From assembly GCF_016429255.1 (NCBI RefSeq), contig NZ_JAELUG010000003.1:90631-154630 (forward strand): DNA of 64,000 nt, given 5' to 3'. The notes beneath the pieces were generated by a model. That model was not told where the DNA came from. It saw only the letters and a program-made list of their open reading frames with translations, and ran no database searches. Source of the DNA: Rhizobium sp. ASV8 (GTDB lineage Bacteria; Pseudomonadota; Alphaproteobacteria; Rhizobiales; Rhizobiaceae). Both the position numbers and the translations under genes were made by a program. Within the stretch, counting starts at the first letter, position 1. Each line of letters opens with the position of its first letter. Of the stretch, positions 1-10,143 are shown piece after piece.

Positions 1-1
1 G

Positions 2-178
<177 letters not shown>

Positions 179-631
179 GCGGCTGTCCGGGCGCCCAACG
201 CATGGTTGAAAAAGGCGGCTGTGGACGCCGGTGACCGCGATGCGGCAGGATGCGTTCGGCGCCATTCTGTGCTCCGCGGATCGCCGGCTTTCCGCACATC
301 ATGATCACTGTCGAAACTGCAGCGTGATTGACGATAAATGGCGGTCGTTTCAGCGATTTCCGCCGCGATCGCCGGACACCTCTTCTCACGGACGTCCTTA
401 GTCTCGCCTGGATCAGGCGGTCAGACTGTCCTCTTGTCGCCAACGGCGGCAATGCTGCAATCGAATTCCACACATATTCAGCACGCCGCTGTCGGAGAGC
501 TCCAAAAGCTTCGCGTGGCCCGAAACTGATGCCGCGTAGCCTACAATTGCCGCTGCCCGGTGTCGCTGCGACCGGCTCTCGTTCTCTCGCCTGCCTTTTC
601 AGCTCTTGACACAGCTCCTCTTCAATCTATC
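179..631. other. Intergenic stretch with no supported gene
   Basis: About 450 bases between the aldo/keto reductase and the ABC operon. Small overlapping reading frames exist on both strands, but none has a convincing ribosome binding site or recognisable protein. The 3' end turns AT-rich and becomes the promoter/operator region of the binding-protein gene. Confidence 0.6.
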
Positions 632-666
632 ATTCCACTATTAAATCTTCTATTCCATAATTGAAT
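632..666 (+). promoter_or_regulatory. Candidate IclR-type operator upstream of the ABC operon
   Basis: An AT-rich stretch holds ATTCCACTA (632-640) and ATTCCATAATTGAAT (652-666), the latter an imperfect palindrome with ATTC/GAAT ends. The element ATTCCATAA recurs in inverse orientation (TTATGGAAT) at 6869-6877, between the divergent IclR regulator and the SelA-like gene. IclR-family proteins commonly bind short TGGAA/TTCCA palindromes. The link to the IclR protein of this cluster is inference from the shared motif. Confidence 0.4.
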
Positions 667-683
667 AATAAGGGGAGAAGGGA

Positions 684-2213
684 ATGAAACATCTGAAGCT
701 TGCAATGCTCGTTTCCGCGGCTCTGATCGCATCATCGCCAGTCGCTTTCGCACAACAGAAGGGCGGCGTGATTACAGTTGCCACTGTCGGCGAACCGCCG
801 ACGCTGGATCCAATGGTTTCGACGGCCGATCTCGTCGGCATCGTCAGCCAGCATATTTTCGAAACGCTTTATACCTTCGACGCAAACTGGAAGCCCACGC
901 CGCTTCTGGCATCGGCGCTGCCAGATATCAGCGGAGACGGGAAGATCTATGTGATCAAGCTCCGCCAAGGCGTTAAGTTCCATGACGGCACGGACATGAC
1001 GGCGAAGGACGTGGTTGCGTCGCTGGAGCGCTGGACCAAGGTGGCCTCGCGCGGCAAGCAGACCGCCACGATGATCCAAAAGATCGAGGCGGTCGACCCG
1101 CTGACGGTCAAGATCACGCTTTCTGCGCCCTATGCGCCGCTCGTCTCGCTGCTCGCTTTCAACAATTCGGCAGCCATCATCCTGCCTGCTGCCAAGCAGG
1201 CGGAACCGTTGACCGAATTCATCGGCACTGGGCCCTATAAGCTGAAGGAGCGCAAGCCGGATCAATATATTCAGCTCGAGCGTTTTGACGGCTATCAGTC
1301 TCCTTCGGGCGACAGTAACGGCTACGGCGGCGCGCGCCACCAATATCTGGACGAGATCCGCTTCGTGCCGGTGCCGGATGCCAATACCCGTATCGAGGCC
1401 GCCATTTCCGGCCAATATGACTATGTCGATTCCATTCCGGTCGAATCCTATGATCGCATCAAGGGATCGACTGCGTCCGAACCAGTCATGCTGAAGCCGT
1501 TTGGAATGGCGGTTTTTGTTCTCAATTCCGGCGAGGGCATCACCAAGAACAAGGCGCTTCGACAGGCCGTGCAGGCAGCGCTCGGTGATGAGGACATGAT
1601 GACCGCGGCCTTCGGATCCACCGATTTCTATGCGGCGGACGGAGCGCTCTATCCGAAGGGCTTTGCCTGGAACACACAGGATGGCGTCGAAGGACACTAC
1701 AACATCGCCGATCCCGCAAAAGCAGGCGAATTGTTGAAGCAGGCAGGTTACAAGGGCGAGCCCTTGCGCATTCTCACCAGCCGTCAATACGAGTTTCACT
1801 ACAAGATGGCCCAGGTTGCCGCCGAGTATCTGAAGGCTGCCGGTTTCACGGTCGATCTGCAGGTGGTGGATTGGGCCACGCTGACCCAACGCCGCGGCGA
1901 TCCCAAGCTCTGGGATATCTACATCACCCACTCGCCATTCCTGCCGGAGCCGTCGCTGATCGGCATGTTATCGACCAGCGCGCCGGGTCGTTGGGACACG
2001 CCGGATCGAGCAAAGGCGGTTAACGCCTTCAATGCGGAATCCGACCCGCAGAAACGTGTCGCTCTATGGGCCGATGTGCAGAAGGTGATCATGGACGAAG
2101 TGCCGTTCATAAAGGTTGGCGATTTCAACGCCGTTTCCGCCAAATCCAAGAAGCTGGACGGCGTAACGCCGGCACCATGGCCCTACTTCTGGAATGCATC
2201 GGTAAAGAAATAG
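684..2213 (+). CDS. ABC transporter substrate-binding protein, peptide/Opp-Dpp family (SBP_bac_5)
   Basis: Periplasmic binding protein of 509 residues. Residues 1-23 form a Sec signal peptide (hydrophobic LAMLVSAALIASS, cleavage after AFA). The mature start 'GGVITVATVGEPPTLDPM' and later 'LRQGVKFHDGTDMTAKDV' and 'FIGTGPYKLKE' are hallmarks of the DppA/OppA/NikA family (SBP_bac_5). The start is supported by AGGGGAGAAGGG just upstream of the ATG. Two permeases and, further on, a double ATPase complete the importer. Members bind di- and oligopeptides, opines, nickel or glycosides, so the family name does not prove a peptide ligand; the enzymes downstream suggest a cyclic or N-acylated amino compound. 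Confidence 0.93.
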   Translation: MKHLKLAMLVSAALIASSPVAFAQQKGGVITVATVGEPPTLDPMVSTADLVGIVSQHIFETLYTFDANWKPTPLLASALPDISGDGKIYVIKLRQGVKFHDGTDMTAKDVVASLERWTKVASRGKQTATMIQKIEAVDPLTVKITLSAPYAPLVSLLAFNNSAAIILPAAKQAEPLTEFIGTGPYKLKERKPDQYIQLERFDGYQSPSGDSNGYGGARHQYLDEIRFVPVPDANTRIEAAISGQYDYVDSIPVESYDRIKGSTASEPVMLKPFGMAVFVLNSGEGITKNKALRQAVQAALGDEDMMTAAFGSTDFYAADGALYPKGFAWNTQDGVEGHYNIADPAKAGELLKQAGYKGEPLRILTSRQYEFHYKMAQVAAEYLKAAGFTVDLQVVDWATLTQRRGDPKLWDIYITHSPFLPEPSLIGMLSTSAPGRWDTPDRAKAVNAFNAESDPQKRVALWADVQKVIMDEVPFIKVGDFNAVSAKSKKLDGVTPAPWPYFWNASVKK

Positions 2214-2222
2214 CGCGCCCGA

Positions 2223-2246
2223 TCCGGCCGGGTCAGCCCGGCCGGA
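2223..2246 (+). terminator. Intercistronic hairpin between binding protein and permease genes
   Basis: TCCGGCCGGG, a TCAG loop, then CCCGGCCGGA gives a perfect 10-bp GC-rich stem just after the binding-protein stop, with no following T-run. In many importer operons such hairpins stabilise the binding-protein mRNA or partly terminate transcription so that binding protein exceeds permease. That role is inferred here from the position. Confidence 0.65.
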
Positions 2247-2287
2247 GTTCGCGTTCCCCTGTTGAAACGCCGGAACTGTCGTAGATC

Positions 2288-3229
2288 ATGATACGCTACA
2301 TAATTCAAAGATTGATCGGCATGATCGTCGTGATGTTTCTGGTCGTCACGATCGTTTTCATCATCGTTCGCGTCACTCCGGGCGATCCGGCCGCCGTGAT
2401 GCTGGGGCCGGATGCCACGCCGGCCGACATTGTCGCTCTTCGGGCCCAGCTGGGCCTCGATCAGCCACTCGTCCTGCAATATGTCTATTATCTCGGCAAT
2501 CTGCTGAAGGGTGATCTCGGTCAGTCGATTTTCCTCAACCAGCCAGTGCTGAGCGCGCTTGGCGATCGGGCAGAACCGACATTTTTCCTGACGCTGTTCT
2601 CGATCGTCATCGCCTGTGCCGTCGCCTTGCCGGTTGGTATCTACGCCGCCTATAGACGCGGCTCGCTGATCGACCAGGCTGCGACCACGCTTGCAATGTT
2701 CGCCGCGAGCATTCCGAGCTTCTGGCTCGGCCTGTTGCTGATCCAGTTTTTCGCGGTCCGCCATGGTTGGTTTCCGGTGTCGGGCTACGGTGGGCCGGAT
2801 GCGAGTTTTCTCGACCGCATGTGGCATCTGAGCCTGCCGGCAATTGCCCTTGGCCTCGTTTCCTCCGCACTCATCTTGCGTTTCACCCGCGCATCGATGC
2901 TGGATGTTCTTGGCGACGATTACGTGCGCACGGCGCGCGCCAAGGGGCTCGATGAGCGGCGCGTCGTCCTCAAGCACGCATTGAAAAACGCCTTGATCCC
3001 GATCCTTACAGTCATAGGGCTTACCATGGCCGTGCTGATTTCGGGTGCCGTGGTCACGGAGACCGTGTTCGGTCTGCCTGGTGTCGGCAATCTGGTGGTG
3101 TCGGCGGTGTTGCGGCGCGATTATCCTGTCATTCAAGGGGCGCTTCTCGTTATCGCGGCGCTTTATGTGTTGATCAATTTTGCCATCGATATGCTCTACT
3201 TGCTGGTCGATCCGAGGGTGCGCTACTGA
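2288..3229 (+). CDS. ABC transporter permease, DppB/OppB type
   Basis: Inner-membrane permease of 313 residues. The N terminus 'MIRYIIQRLIGMIVVMFLVVTIVFIIVRVTPGDPA' is the canonical DppB start with the first membrane helix and the TPGDP motif. About five further hydrophobic segments follow, and the BPD_transp_1 EAA loop is visible at 'DDYVRTARAKGLDERRVVLKHALKNALIP'. Length is normal for the family. Its last base overlaps the start of the next permease (ATGA overlap at 3229), indicating translational coupling. It pairs with the next gene to form the transmembrane channel. Confidence 0.95.
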   Translation: MIRYIIQRLIGMIVVMFLVVTIVFIIVRVTPGDPAAVMLGPDATPADIVALRAQLGLDQPLVLQYVYYLGNLLKGDLGQSIFLNQPVLSALGDRAEPTFFLTLFSIVIACAVALPVGIYAAYRRGSLIDQAATTLAMFAASIPSFWLGLLLIQFFAVRHGWFPVSGYGGPDASFLDRMWHLSLPAIALGLVSSALILRFTRASMLDVLGDDYVRTARAKGLDERRVVLKHALKNALIPILTVIGLTMAVLISGAVVTETVFGLPGVGNLVVSAVLRRDYPVIQGALLVIAALYVLINFAIDMLYLLVDPRVRY

Positions 3230-4113
3230 TGACCGATACCGCCATCGAATCCTCCGGTCCCGTCAAGCAGCAGAGCGAGCGCGTCAAGTTTCTGCGCAGG
3301 CTCTTGAAGCGCAAGACCGTTGCCGTTGGTCTTGCAATCCTCGCCGTCTTCGTGCTGCTTGCCATTCTGGCGCCGTGGATTGCGCCCTACAATCCCTACA
3401 AGCTCTCAATCGTCAATCGTCTCAAACCGCCATCGAGCCTCTATTGGTTCGGCACGGACGAGTTCGGGCGCGATGTCTTTTCCCGCACCATCTATGCCGG
3501 GCGTCTGTCGCTGCTTGTCGGTGCCGCCGTCGTCACGCTCACATCGGTCATCGGCGTGACCATGGGCTTGCTTGCCGGCTTCTTTCCAAAGCTCGATGCG
3601 CCCGTCGCCCGGCTGATCGACGCGATGATGGCCTTTCCGGATATTCTGCTCGCAATTGCACTTGTCGCCGCGCTCGGGCCGTCGCTGGCGACCGTGATCG
3701 TGGCACTGTCCATCGTCTATGCGCCGCGCCTTGCCCGAGTGGTGCGTGCCTCGACGCTGGTGATCCGCGAGTTGCCCTATGTCGAGGCCGCCGTTTCCAT
3801 GGGTGTCTCGACGTCGCACATCCTGGCACGCCACGTGCTGCGCAACTTGGTGTCACCGATTATCGTCCAGGCAACCTTCCTGTTTGCGAGCGCGATGTTG
3901 GCGGAGGCGGGTCTGTCCTTCCTGGGCCTTGGCGTCAGCCCGGACATTCCCACCTGGGGCACCATGATCGCTAGCGGCCGCCAATATGTCGGGCAGGCCG
4001 ACTGGATGACGCTGTTTCCCGGCGCCGCCATCGTGCTCTCCGTGCTGTCGCTGCAAATGGTAGGCGATGGTTTCCGTGATCTTCTCGATCCTCGCCTGAA
4101 AAAGGATATATGA
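3229..4113 (+). CDS. ABC transporter permease, DppC/OppC type
   Basis: Second inner-membrane permease, 294 residues. After a charged N-terminal tail of about 30 residues comes the OppC_N helix ('KTVAVGLAILAVFVLLAILAPWIAPYNPY') and the typical 'WFGTDEFGRDVFSRTIYAGRLSL' segment. The EAA-like loop is at 'LPYVEAAVSMGVSTSHILARHVLRN'. It overlaps the stop of the upstream permease and ends four bases before the amidohydrolase start, so transport and catabolic genes share one transcript. Confidence 0.95.
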   Translation: MTDTAIESSGPVKQQSERVKFLRRLLKRKTVAVGLAILAVFVLLAILAPWIAPYNPYKLSIVNRLKPPSSLYWFGTDEFGRDVFSRTIYAGRLSLLVGAAVVTLTSVIGVTMGLLAGFFPKLDAPVARLIDAMMAFPDILLAIALVAALGPSLATVIVALSIVYAPRLARVVRASTLVIRELPYVEAAVSMGVSTSHILARHVLRNLVSPIIVQATFLFASAMLAEAGLSFLGLGVSPDIPTWGTMIASGRQYVGQADWMTLFPGAAIVLSVLSLQMVGDGFRDLLDPRLKKDI

Positions 4114-4117
4114 TCTC

Positions 4118-5329
4118 ATGCCGGCGCATGCCTCATCCAATGCTTCGTTGCTTATCGTCAATGTCAAACCCGTGGCGTTCGGCGCTGGTGGTCCGGCCGG
4201 ACCTCTCGACATTCTTGTCGGCCGGGACGGCACGATTGCTAAGGTCGGCACAAATCTCTCCCGGGATGGCGTCGGTCAGGTAATCGACGGCAAAGGCGCC
4301 TGGATTTCGCCCGGCTGGGCCGACCTTCACGCGCATGTCTGGCATGGCGGCACGGATATTTCCGTGCGCCCCAATGTGTGCGGCGTGCAGCGCGGCGTGA
4401 CCACCATCGTCGATGCCGGCTCGGCGGGCGAGGCCAATTTTCACGGTTTCCGCGAATATATCATCGAGCAATCGCGGGAGCGCATAAAGGCCTTCCTCAA
4501 TCTCGGTTCCATCGGCCTCGTTGCCTGCAACCGCGTCAGCGAATTGAGCGACATCCGTTCCATCGATCTCGACCGCATCGTCGCCTGCTATGAAGCCAAT
4601 CGCGAGCATATTGTCGGCATCAAGGTGCGGGCAAGCCATGTCATCACCGGCTCATGGGGCGTCACGCCGGTCAAGGTCGGCAAGAAGATCGCAAAAATCC
4701 TGAAGATCCCGATGATGGTGCATGTCGGCGAGCCGCCGGCGCTCTATGACGAAGTGCTCGAAATTCTCGGTCCGGGCGATATCGTCACCCATTGCTTCAA
4801 CGGCAAGGTCGGCAGCAGCATCATCGAAGACGAGGACCTGTTCCAACTGGCCGAGCGCTGCGCGAAAGACGGTATTCGCCTGGATATCGGCCATGGCGGC
4901 GCGTCTTTCTCGTTCAAGGTCGCTGAAATCGCCATCGAGCGCGGTCTGTTGCCATTCTCTATTTCGACCGATGTGCATCTGCGCAGCATGAACCAGTCGG
5001 TCTGGGATCTCGGCACAACCATGTCGAAGCTGCTGAGTGTCGGTATGCCGTTCGAAAAGGTTGTGGAAGCGGTCACGCATGCCCCCGCAGAGGTGATCCG
5101 TCTGCCCATGAACGATTTGCTGAAACCTGGGGCGCGTAGCGAGTTCACGATCTTCGACCTTGTCGATTCCGAACTGTCGGTGATGGATTCGCTCGGTCAC
5201 AGGGCAACGCTTTCCCGGCTTTTCGAGCCGCGTTACGCCGTCATCGGCGGCGATGTCTTCCCGGCGAACCGTTACCAGCCCGATGCGGTCGGCTGCGCCG
5301 ACCACAACCATGGCCACGTTTGCCGCTGA
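4118..5329 (+). CDS. Amidohydrolase/deacetylase-family metallohydrolase (EF_0837-like)
   Basis: Cytosolic TIM-barrel amidohydrolase of 403 residues, related to dihydroorotase/adenine deaminase-type enzymes. The beta-1 metal motif is DLHAHVW (His71, His73) after 'GKGAWISPGWAD'. Further probable metal ligands are the His residues in 'PMMVHVGEPP' and 'DIVTHCFNGK' and the Asp in 'SISTDVHLRS'. The family to which it seems to belong is known for sitting next to SelA-like PLP enzymes, and one lies 1.6 kb downstream here. It probably opens a cyclic amide or removes an acyl group from the imported compound; the exact substrate is not evident. Confidence 0.88.
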   Translation: MPAHASSNASLLIVNVKPVAFGAGGPAGPLDILVGRDGTIAKVGTNLSRDGVGQVIDGKGAWISPGWADLHAHVWHGGTDISVRPNVCGVQRGVTTIVDAGSAGEANFHGFREYIIEQSRERIKAFLNLGSIGLVACNRVSELSDIRSIDLDRIVACYEANREHIVGIKVRASHVITGSWGVTPVKVGKKIAKILKIPMMVHVGEPPALYDEVLEILGPGDIVTHCFNGKVGSSIIEDEDLFQLAERCAKDGIRLDIGHGGASFSFKVAEIAIERGLLPFSISTDVHLRSMNQSVWDLGTTMSKLLSVGMPFEKVVEAVTHAPAEVIRLPMNDLLKPGARSEFTIFDLVDSELSVMDSLGHRATLSRLFEPRYAVIGGDVFPANRYQPDAVGCADHNHGHVCR

Positions 5330-5371
5330 TCCTATCGAGAAAGACGGCGGCTGCAGATCAAGCGCCGCAGA

Positions 5372-5887
5372 ATGACAGGAGTTCCCGTGTCGACCCGTAT
5401 TGCAAATTCAACGACCGCTCGAGAGATCGATCCGTACAAACGTCTGGAAGCACTCGGCATTCGTCTTCCGGACGCGCCGCCGCCGATCGCCAATTTCGTG
5501 ACACATGTGCAAGAGGGCAATGTACTCTATCTGTCTGGCCAAGGGCCTCTTGGAACTGACGGCGCCTTGCACAAGGGCAAGGTCGGGAGCTCGGTCTCGA
5601 TCGAGGAGGCTTACGGGCATGCACGTTTGACGGGGATCAATCTTCTCGCAGTCATGCATCAGGCCTTGGGCGACCTCAACCGGGTGAAACGCATCGTCAA
5701 GCTGCTTGGCATGGTCAACGCCGAACCGGACTTCGGGGACCATCCGCGCGTGATCAACGGCTGCTCGGATCTTTTCGTCGAGGTCTTCGGCCCGACCGGC
5801 CATCATGCGCGCTCGGCCATCGGGGTCGGCTCGCTTCCCAACAATATTTCCGTCGAGATCGAAGCCATCGTCGCCCTGCACGAGTAG
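5372..5887 (+). CDS. RidA family (YjgF/YER057c/UK114) enamine/imine deaminase
   Basis: Small cytosolic protein of about 170 residues with the YjgF/chorismate-mutase-like fold, of the longer RidA subgroup. 'LGIRLPDAPPPIANFVTHVQEGNVLYLSGQGP' is the typical family start, and the C-terminal 'GPTGHHARSAIGVGSLPNNISVEIEAIVAL' matches the RidA signature region, including the Arg of the active site. An in-frame GTG (VSTRIANS) a few codons in is an alternative start. RidA enzymes hydrolyse reactive enamine/imine intermediates released by PLP lyases. That fits the SelA-like PLP enzyme encoded nearby. Confidence 0.92.
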   Translation: MTGVPVSTRIANSTTAREIDPYKRLEALGIRLPDAPPPIANFVTHVQEGNVLYLSGQGPLGTDGALHKGKVGSSVSIEEAYGHARLTGINLLAVMHQALGDLNRVKRIVKLLGMVNAEPDFGDHPRVINGCSDLFVEVFGPTGHHARSAIGVGSLPNNISVEIEAIVALHE

Positions 5888-5956
5888 GGCGGCCCCAGGA
5901 AACATGCAGACGGGTTTTCCGTCCGCCACCACGGAACGGCAACGAAACAGGAGGGG

Positions 5957-6772
5957 TCAATGATTGCGCCAGCCCATCGCCTTCTCGATCCGCTCGGCGG
6001 ATTGCCGGACGCTTTCGGTGTAATGCGCCGGATTTTCCGCGATTTTCTGTTCGGGCAGCACGATCGAGATGGTGGCGACGCAGACGCCCTTCTCGTTGCA
6101 GACGGGCGACGCGATGCAGGCGACCGCGTAGTCGGATTCTCCCGCCTGAATGGAAAGCCGCTGCCCGAAGGCGCGTTTGGCCGCGTCGGACAGGGTTTGC
6201 GGGTCGGTGTCCGCGCGACCGGTGGGCGAGGCGGTGGCGCTGCGCCGGAACAAGGCCAATCGCTCATCGTCGGGCAGATGGCCTACCAACAGGCGCCCCG
6301 ATGCCGTCCAATTCAGGGGAACGCGAGTTCCGACCCGCGAGGTCACCTGAAAATGGCCGGGGCCATCGGCCATGGCGAGCACCTGCATATAGTCGCCGTC
6401 CAGCCCGCAAAGCTGGATCGTTTCGCCAATCTGGCGGCAAAGATCGTGCATCTCACCATTGGCGACGCTCAGGAAATCCAGCGAGCGCGCATAAGCGAGG
6501 CCATAGCGATAAAGCCGGTCGCCCAGCCAGAGATTGCCGTCGGATCCGCGCGACAGCAGACCTTTTTCGACCATGTCTTCCACGATGACGTAGACGGTGG
6601 AAAGCGGTGCGCCGATGGATTTGGCAATGACGTATGCGCCGCTCGGACGCCCGGTATCGTACAGGAAATCGAGCACCTGCAGGACGCGATCAATGCCGCT
6701 GACGCGCGAGCGGCGCGCTGCTTTGTCCGTGACGGACGCAGGTTCGGCTTTAAGAGCGGGTTCAGGGGGCAT
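5957..6772 (-). CDS. IclR family transcriptional regulator
   Basis: DNA-binding regulator of 271 residues. After a variable 26-residue lead, residues about 27-85 form the winged helix-turn-helix ('GIDRVLQVLDFLYDTGRPSGAYVIAKSIGAPLSTVYVIVEDMVEKGLL'), followed by the IclR effector domain ('LCRQIGETIQLCGLDGDYMQVLAMADGPGHFQVTSRVGTRVPLNWTASGRLLVGHL'). It lies inside the catabolic cluster, convergent with the RidA gene and divergent from the SelA-like gene. It probably controls both sides in response to the substrate or an intermediate; a shared TTATGGAAT-type motif supports this. Confidence 0.94.
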   Translation of the reverse strand: MPPEPALKAEPASVTDKAARRSRVSGIDRVLQVLDFLYDTGRPSGAYVIAKSIGAPLSTVYVIVEDMVEKGLLSRGSDGNLWLGDRLYRYGLAYARSLDFLSVANGEMHDLCRQIGETIQLCGLDGDYMQVLAMADGPGHFQVTSRVGTRVPLNWTASGRLLVGHLPDDERLALFRRSATASPTGRADTDPQTLSDAAKRAFGQRLSIQAGESDYAVACIASPVCNEKGVCVATISIVLPEQKIAENPAHYTESVRQSAERIEKAMGWRNH

Positions 6773-6865
6773 GAAATGGGCTCCATCGAAAATTCGTTTG
6801 CGACGCGGAATCCCGGCGGCGGGACGAGATTGACCGCTTGTTACATAAAACCGAAATAAATGCCA

Positions 6866-6881
6866 GATTTATGGAATAATC
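6866..6881. promoter_or_regulatory. Candidate IclR operator in the divergent intergenic region
   Basis: GATTTATGGAATAATC lies between the IclR gene and the SelA-like gene. It has GATT/AATC ends and contains TTATGGAAT, the reverse complement of ATTCCATAA found at 652-660 before the binding-protein gene. Position and repetition suggest a binding site of the cluster's IclR regulator. There are only two occurrences, so the assignment is tentative. Confidence 0.4.
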
Positions 6882-6924
6882 CGCCAGAAAATGAACGCCG
6901 AACCACGGGCGTATCGGTCGGGAG

Positions 6925-8130
6925 ATGAAGATGACCAATGTGAATATTCGCAACATGCTCGGACTGCGGGAAGTCGTCAACGTTTCGGGCACGATGACGG
7001 GGCTTGGCGCCTCTATCGCTGGGCCTGAAGTGGCCGAGGCGATGAGCCGCATCCTGCCGCAATTCGTCGAGGTCAACGACCTTCAGCGCAAGGCGAGTGC
7101 CGTGATCGCCAGGCTGACGGGAGCAGAAGCCGGCTTCGTCACAGCCTCGTGCTCGGCGGGTATCTCACTTGCGATCGCGGGCTCCATGACTGGGGACGAT
7201 CTGGCTGCGATAGAACGCCTGCCGGATACCGCCGGGTTGAAGAACGAGGTCATCGTGCAGATGGGGCATGTGGTGAGCTACGGCGCGCCGGTCGATCAGG
7301 CGATCCGTATCGCTGGGGCGAAGCCCGTGCTGATTGGACAGGCGACCAGCGCTTACGATCATCATCTGGAAGGGGCGATCAACGAACGTACCGCGGCAGC
7401 CGTCTATGTCGTTTCGCATCATGTCGTCAGCTACGGCCTCCTGGGCTTGACCCGCTTCGCGGAGATCTGCCATGCGCGCAATGTTCCTGTCATCGTCGAC
7501 GCTGCGTCGGAATATGATCTGCGCGGTTTTCTCAAAGCCGGTGCCGATGTGGTGCTCTATTCCGGCCACAAATTCCTCGGCGGTCCGACCAGCGGCATCG
7601 TGGCCGGCACCAAGGAAATGGTGCGCCATGCTTTCCTTCAGAACGCCGGCATAGGGCGCGGCATGAAGGTCGGCAAGGAAAGCATCTACGGCGTCATGGC
7701 GGCGCTCGAGGCATGGGAAAAGCGCGATCACGCCGCCATTCGCGCACGGGAAAAGTCCTATCTCGATCTCTGGCGTGATGCGCTCGACCGTTATGACGGG
7801 GTAAGCACCGTGATCGAGGCCGATCCTACCCATAATCCGCTTGATCGCCTGCGCGTGAGCGTCGACGCCAAGGTGGCGCACATCACCGCCTGGGATCTGG
7901 TCGATGCCTTGGCGCGGGGCAATCCGCCTGTCATCGCGCGAGACCATGAGGTGGAGCACAACTACTTCTATCTCGACCCCTGCAATCTACACCCCGGCCA
8001 GGAAGAGGTGGTCGCAAAACGCCTTGGCGACGAACTCGACAAGGCGCGCGCATCCAATGAGATCATCGCGACATCGCTTAGCGACCGCAACAGGCGCCGT
8101 TTTGACAGCCTTCGTCGCTGGCCAGACTGA
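6925..8130 (+). CDS. SelA-like PLP-dependent enzyme (DgaE/D-glucosaminate-6-P ammonia-lyase family)
   Basis: Fold-type I PLP enzyme of 401 residues related to L-seryl-tRNA(Sec) selenium transferase but belonging to the metabolic branch. Visible features are the N-terminal '[26 protein letters not shown]', a substrate/PLP loop '[14 protein letters not shown]', the PLP-binding Asp in '[12 protein letters not shown]', and the Schiff-base Lys216 in '[13 protein letters not shown]'. There is no selenocysteine system nearby. Characterised relatives (DgaE) remove ammonia from 2-amino sugar acids by alpha,beta-elimination, giving an enamine. That would explain the RidA gene in the same cluster. An in-frame ATG two codons later is an alternative start. 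Confidence 0.88.
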   Translation: MKMTNVNIRNMLGLREVVNVSGTMTGLGASIAGPEVAEAMSRILPQFVEVNDLQRKASAVIARLTGAEAGFVTASCSAGISLAIAGSMTGDDLAAIERLPDTAGLKNEVIVQMGHVVSYGAPVDQAIRIAGAKPVLIGQATSAYDHHLEGAINERTAAAVYVVSHHVVSYGLLGLTRFAEICHARNVPVIVDAASEYDLRGFLKAGADVVLYSGHKFLGGPTSGIVAGTKEMVRHAFLQNAGIGRGMKVGKESIYGVMAALEAWEKRDHAAIRAREKSYLDLWRDALDRYDGVSTVIEADPTHNPLDRLRVSVDAKVAHITAWDLVDALARGNPPVIARDHEVEHNYFYLDPCNLHPGQEEVVAKRLGDELDKARASNEIIATSLSDRNRRRFDSLRRWPD

Positions 8131-8135
8131 AGTCC

Positions 8136-8172
8136 GTCTTCCCCAAGGCGGAATTAGCTTTGGGGCGAAGAC
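8136..8172 (+). terminator. Hairpin after the SelA-like gene
   Basis: GTCTTCCCCAAG and CTTTGGGGCGAAGAC form a long, slightly imperfect stem around a short loop. It sits in the 78-base gap between the SelA-like gene and the ATPase gene. There is no T-run, so it may attenuate or protect the transcript rather than end it. Confidence 0.5.
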
Positions 8173-8208
8173 AGCTCAACCACACGGAACTAGGCAGGAA
8201 TAGAAACC

Positions 8209-10029
<1,821 letters not shown>

Positions 10030-10074
10030 TGAAGAGCTCTCCAATGTGAGCTTTTTGTCCGCACACAGCATCAC

Positions 10075-10101
10075 GCGGCCGGATTGAGCGCATCCGGCCG
10101 C
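10075..10101. terminator. Bidirectional hairpin between convergent genes
   Basis: GCGGCCGGAT, a 7-base loop, and ATCCGGCCGC give a perfect 10-bp stem in the gap between the double ATPase gene and the convergent MBL-fold gene. It has no T-run on either side, so it is best called a terminator-like hairpin. Confidence 0.6.
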
Positions 10102-10143
10102 ATCGCGTCATCACAACGACCTGGCGTGACGATCGCTAAGCCG

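Noticed and set aside
732..1931. Long open frame on the minus strand opposite the ABC binding-protein gene
   Set aside because: It is antisense to a gene with a clear signal peptide and family motifs, has no ribosome binding site and shows the composition of a GC-rich shadow frame.
2183..3136. 317-codon frame on the minus strand opposite the DppB-type permease
   Set aside because: It mirrors a well-supported permease gene and encodes a His/Arg/Gln/Asp-rich protein without domains.
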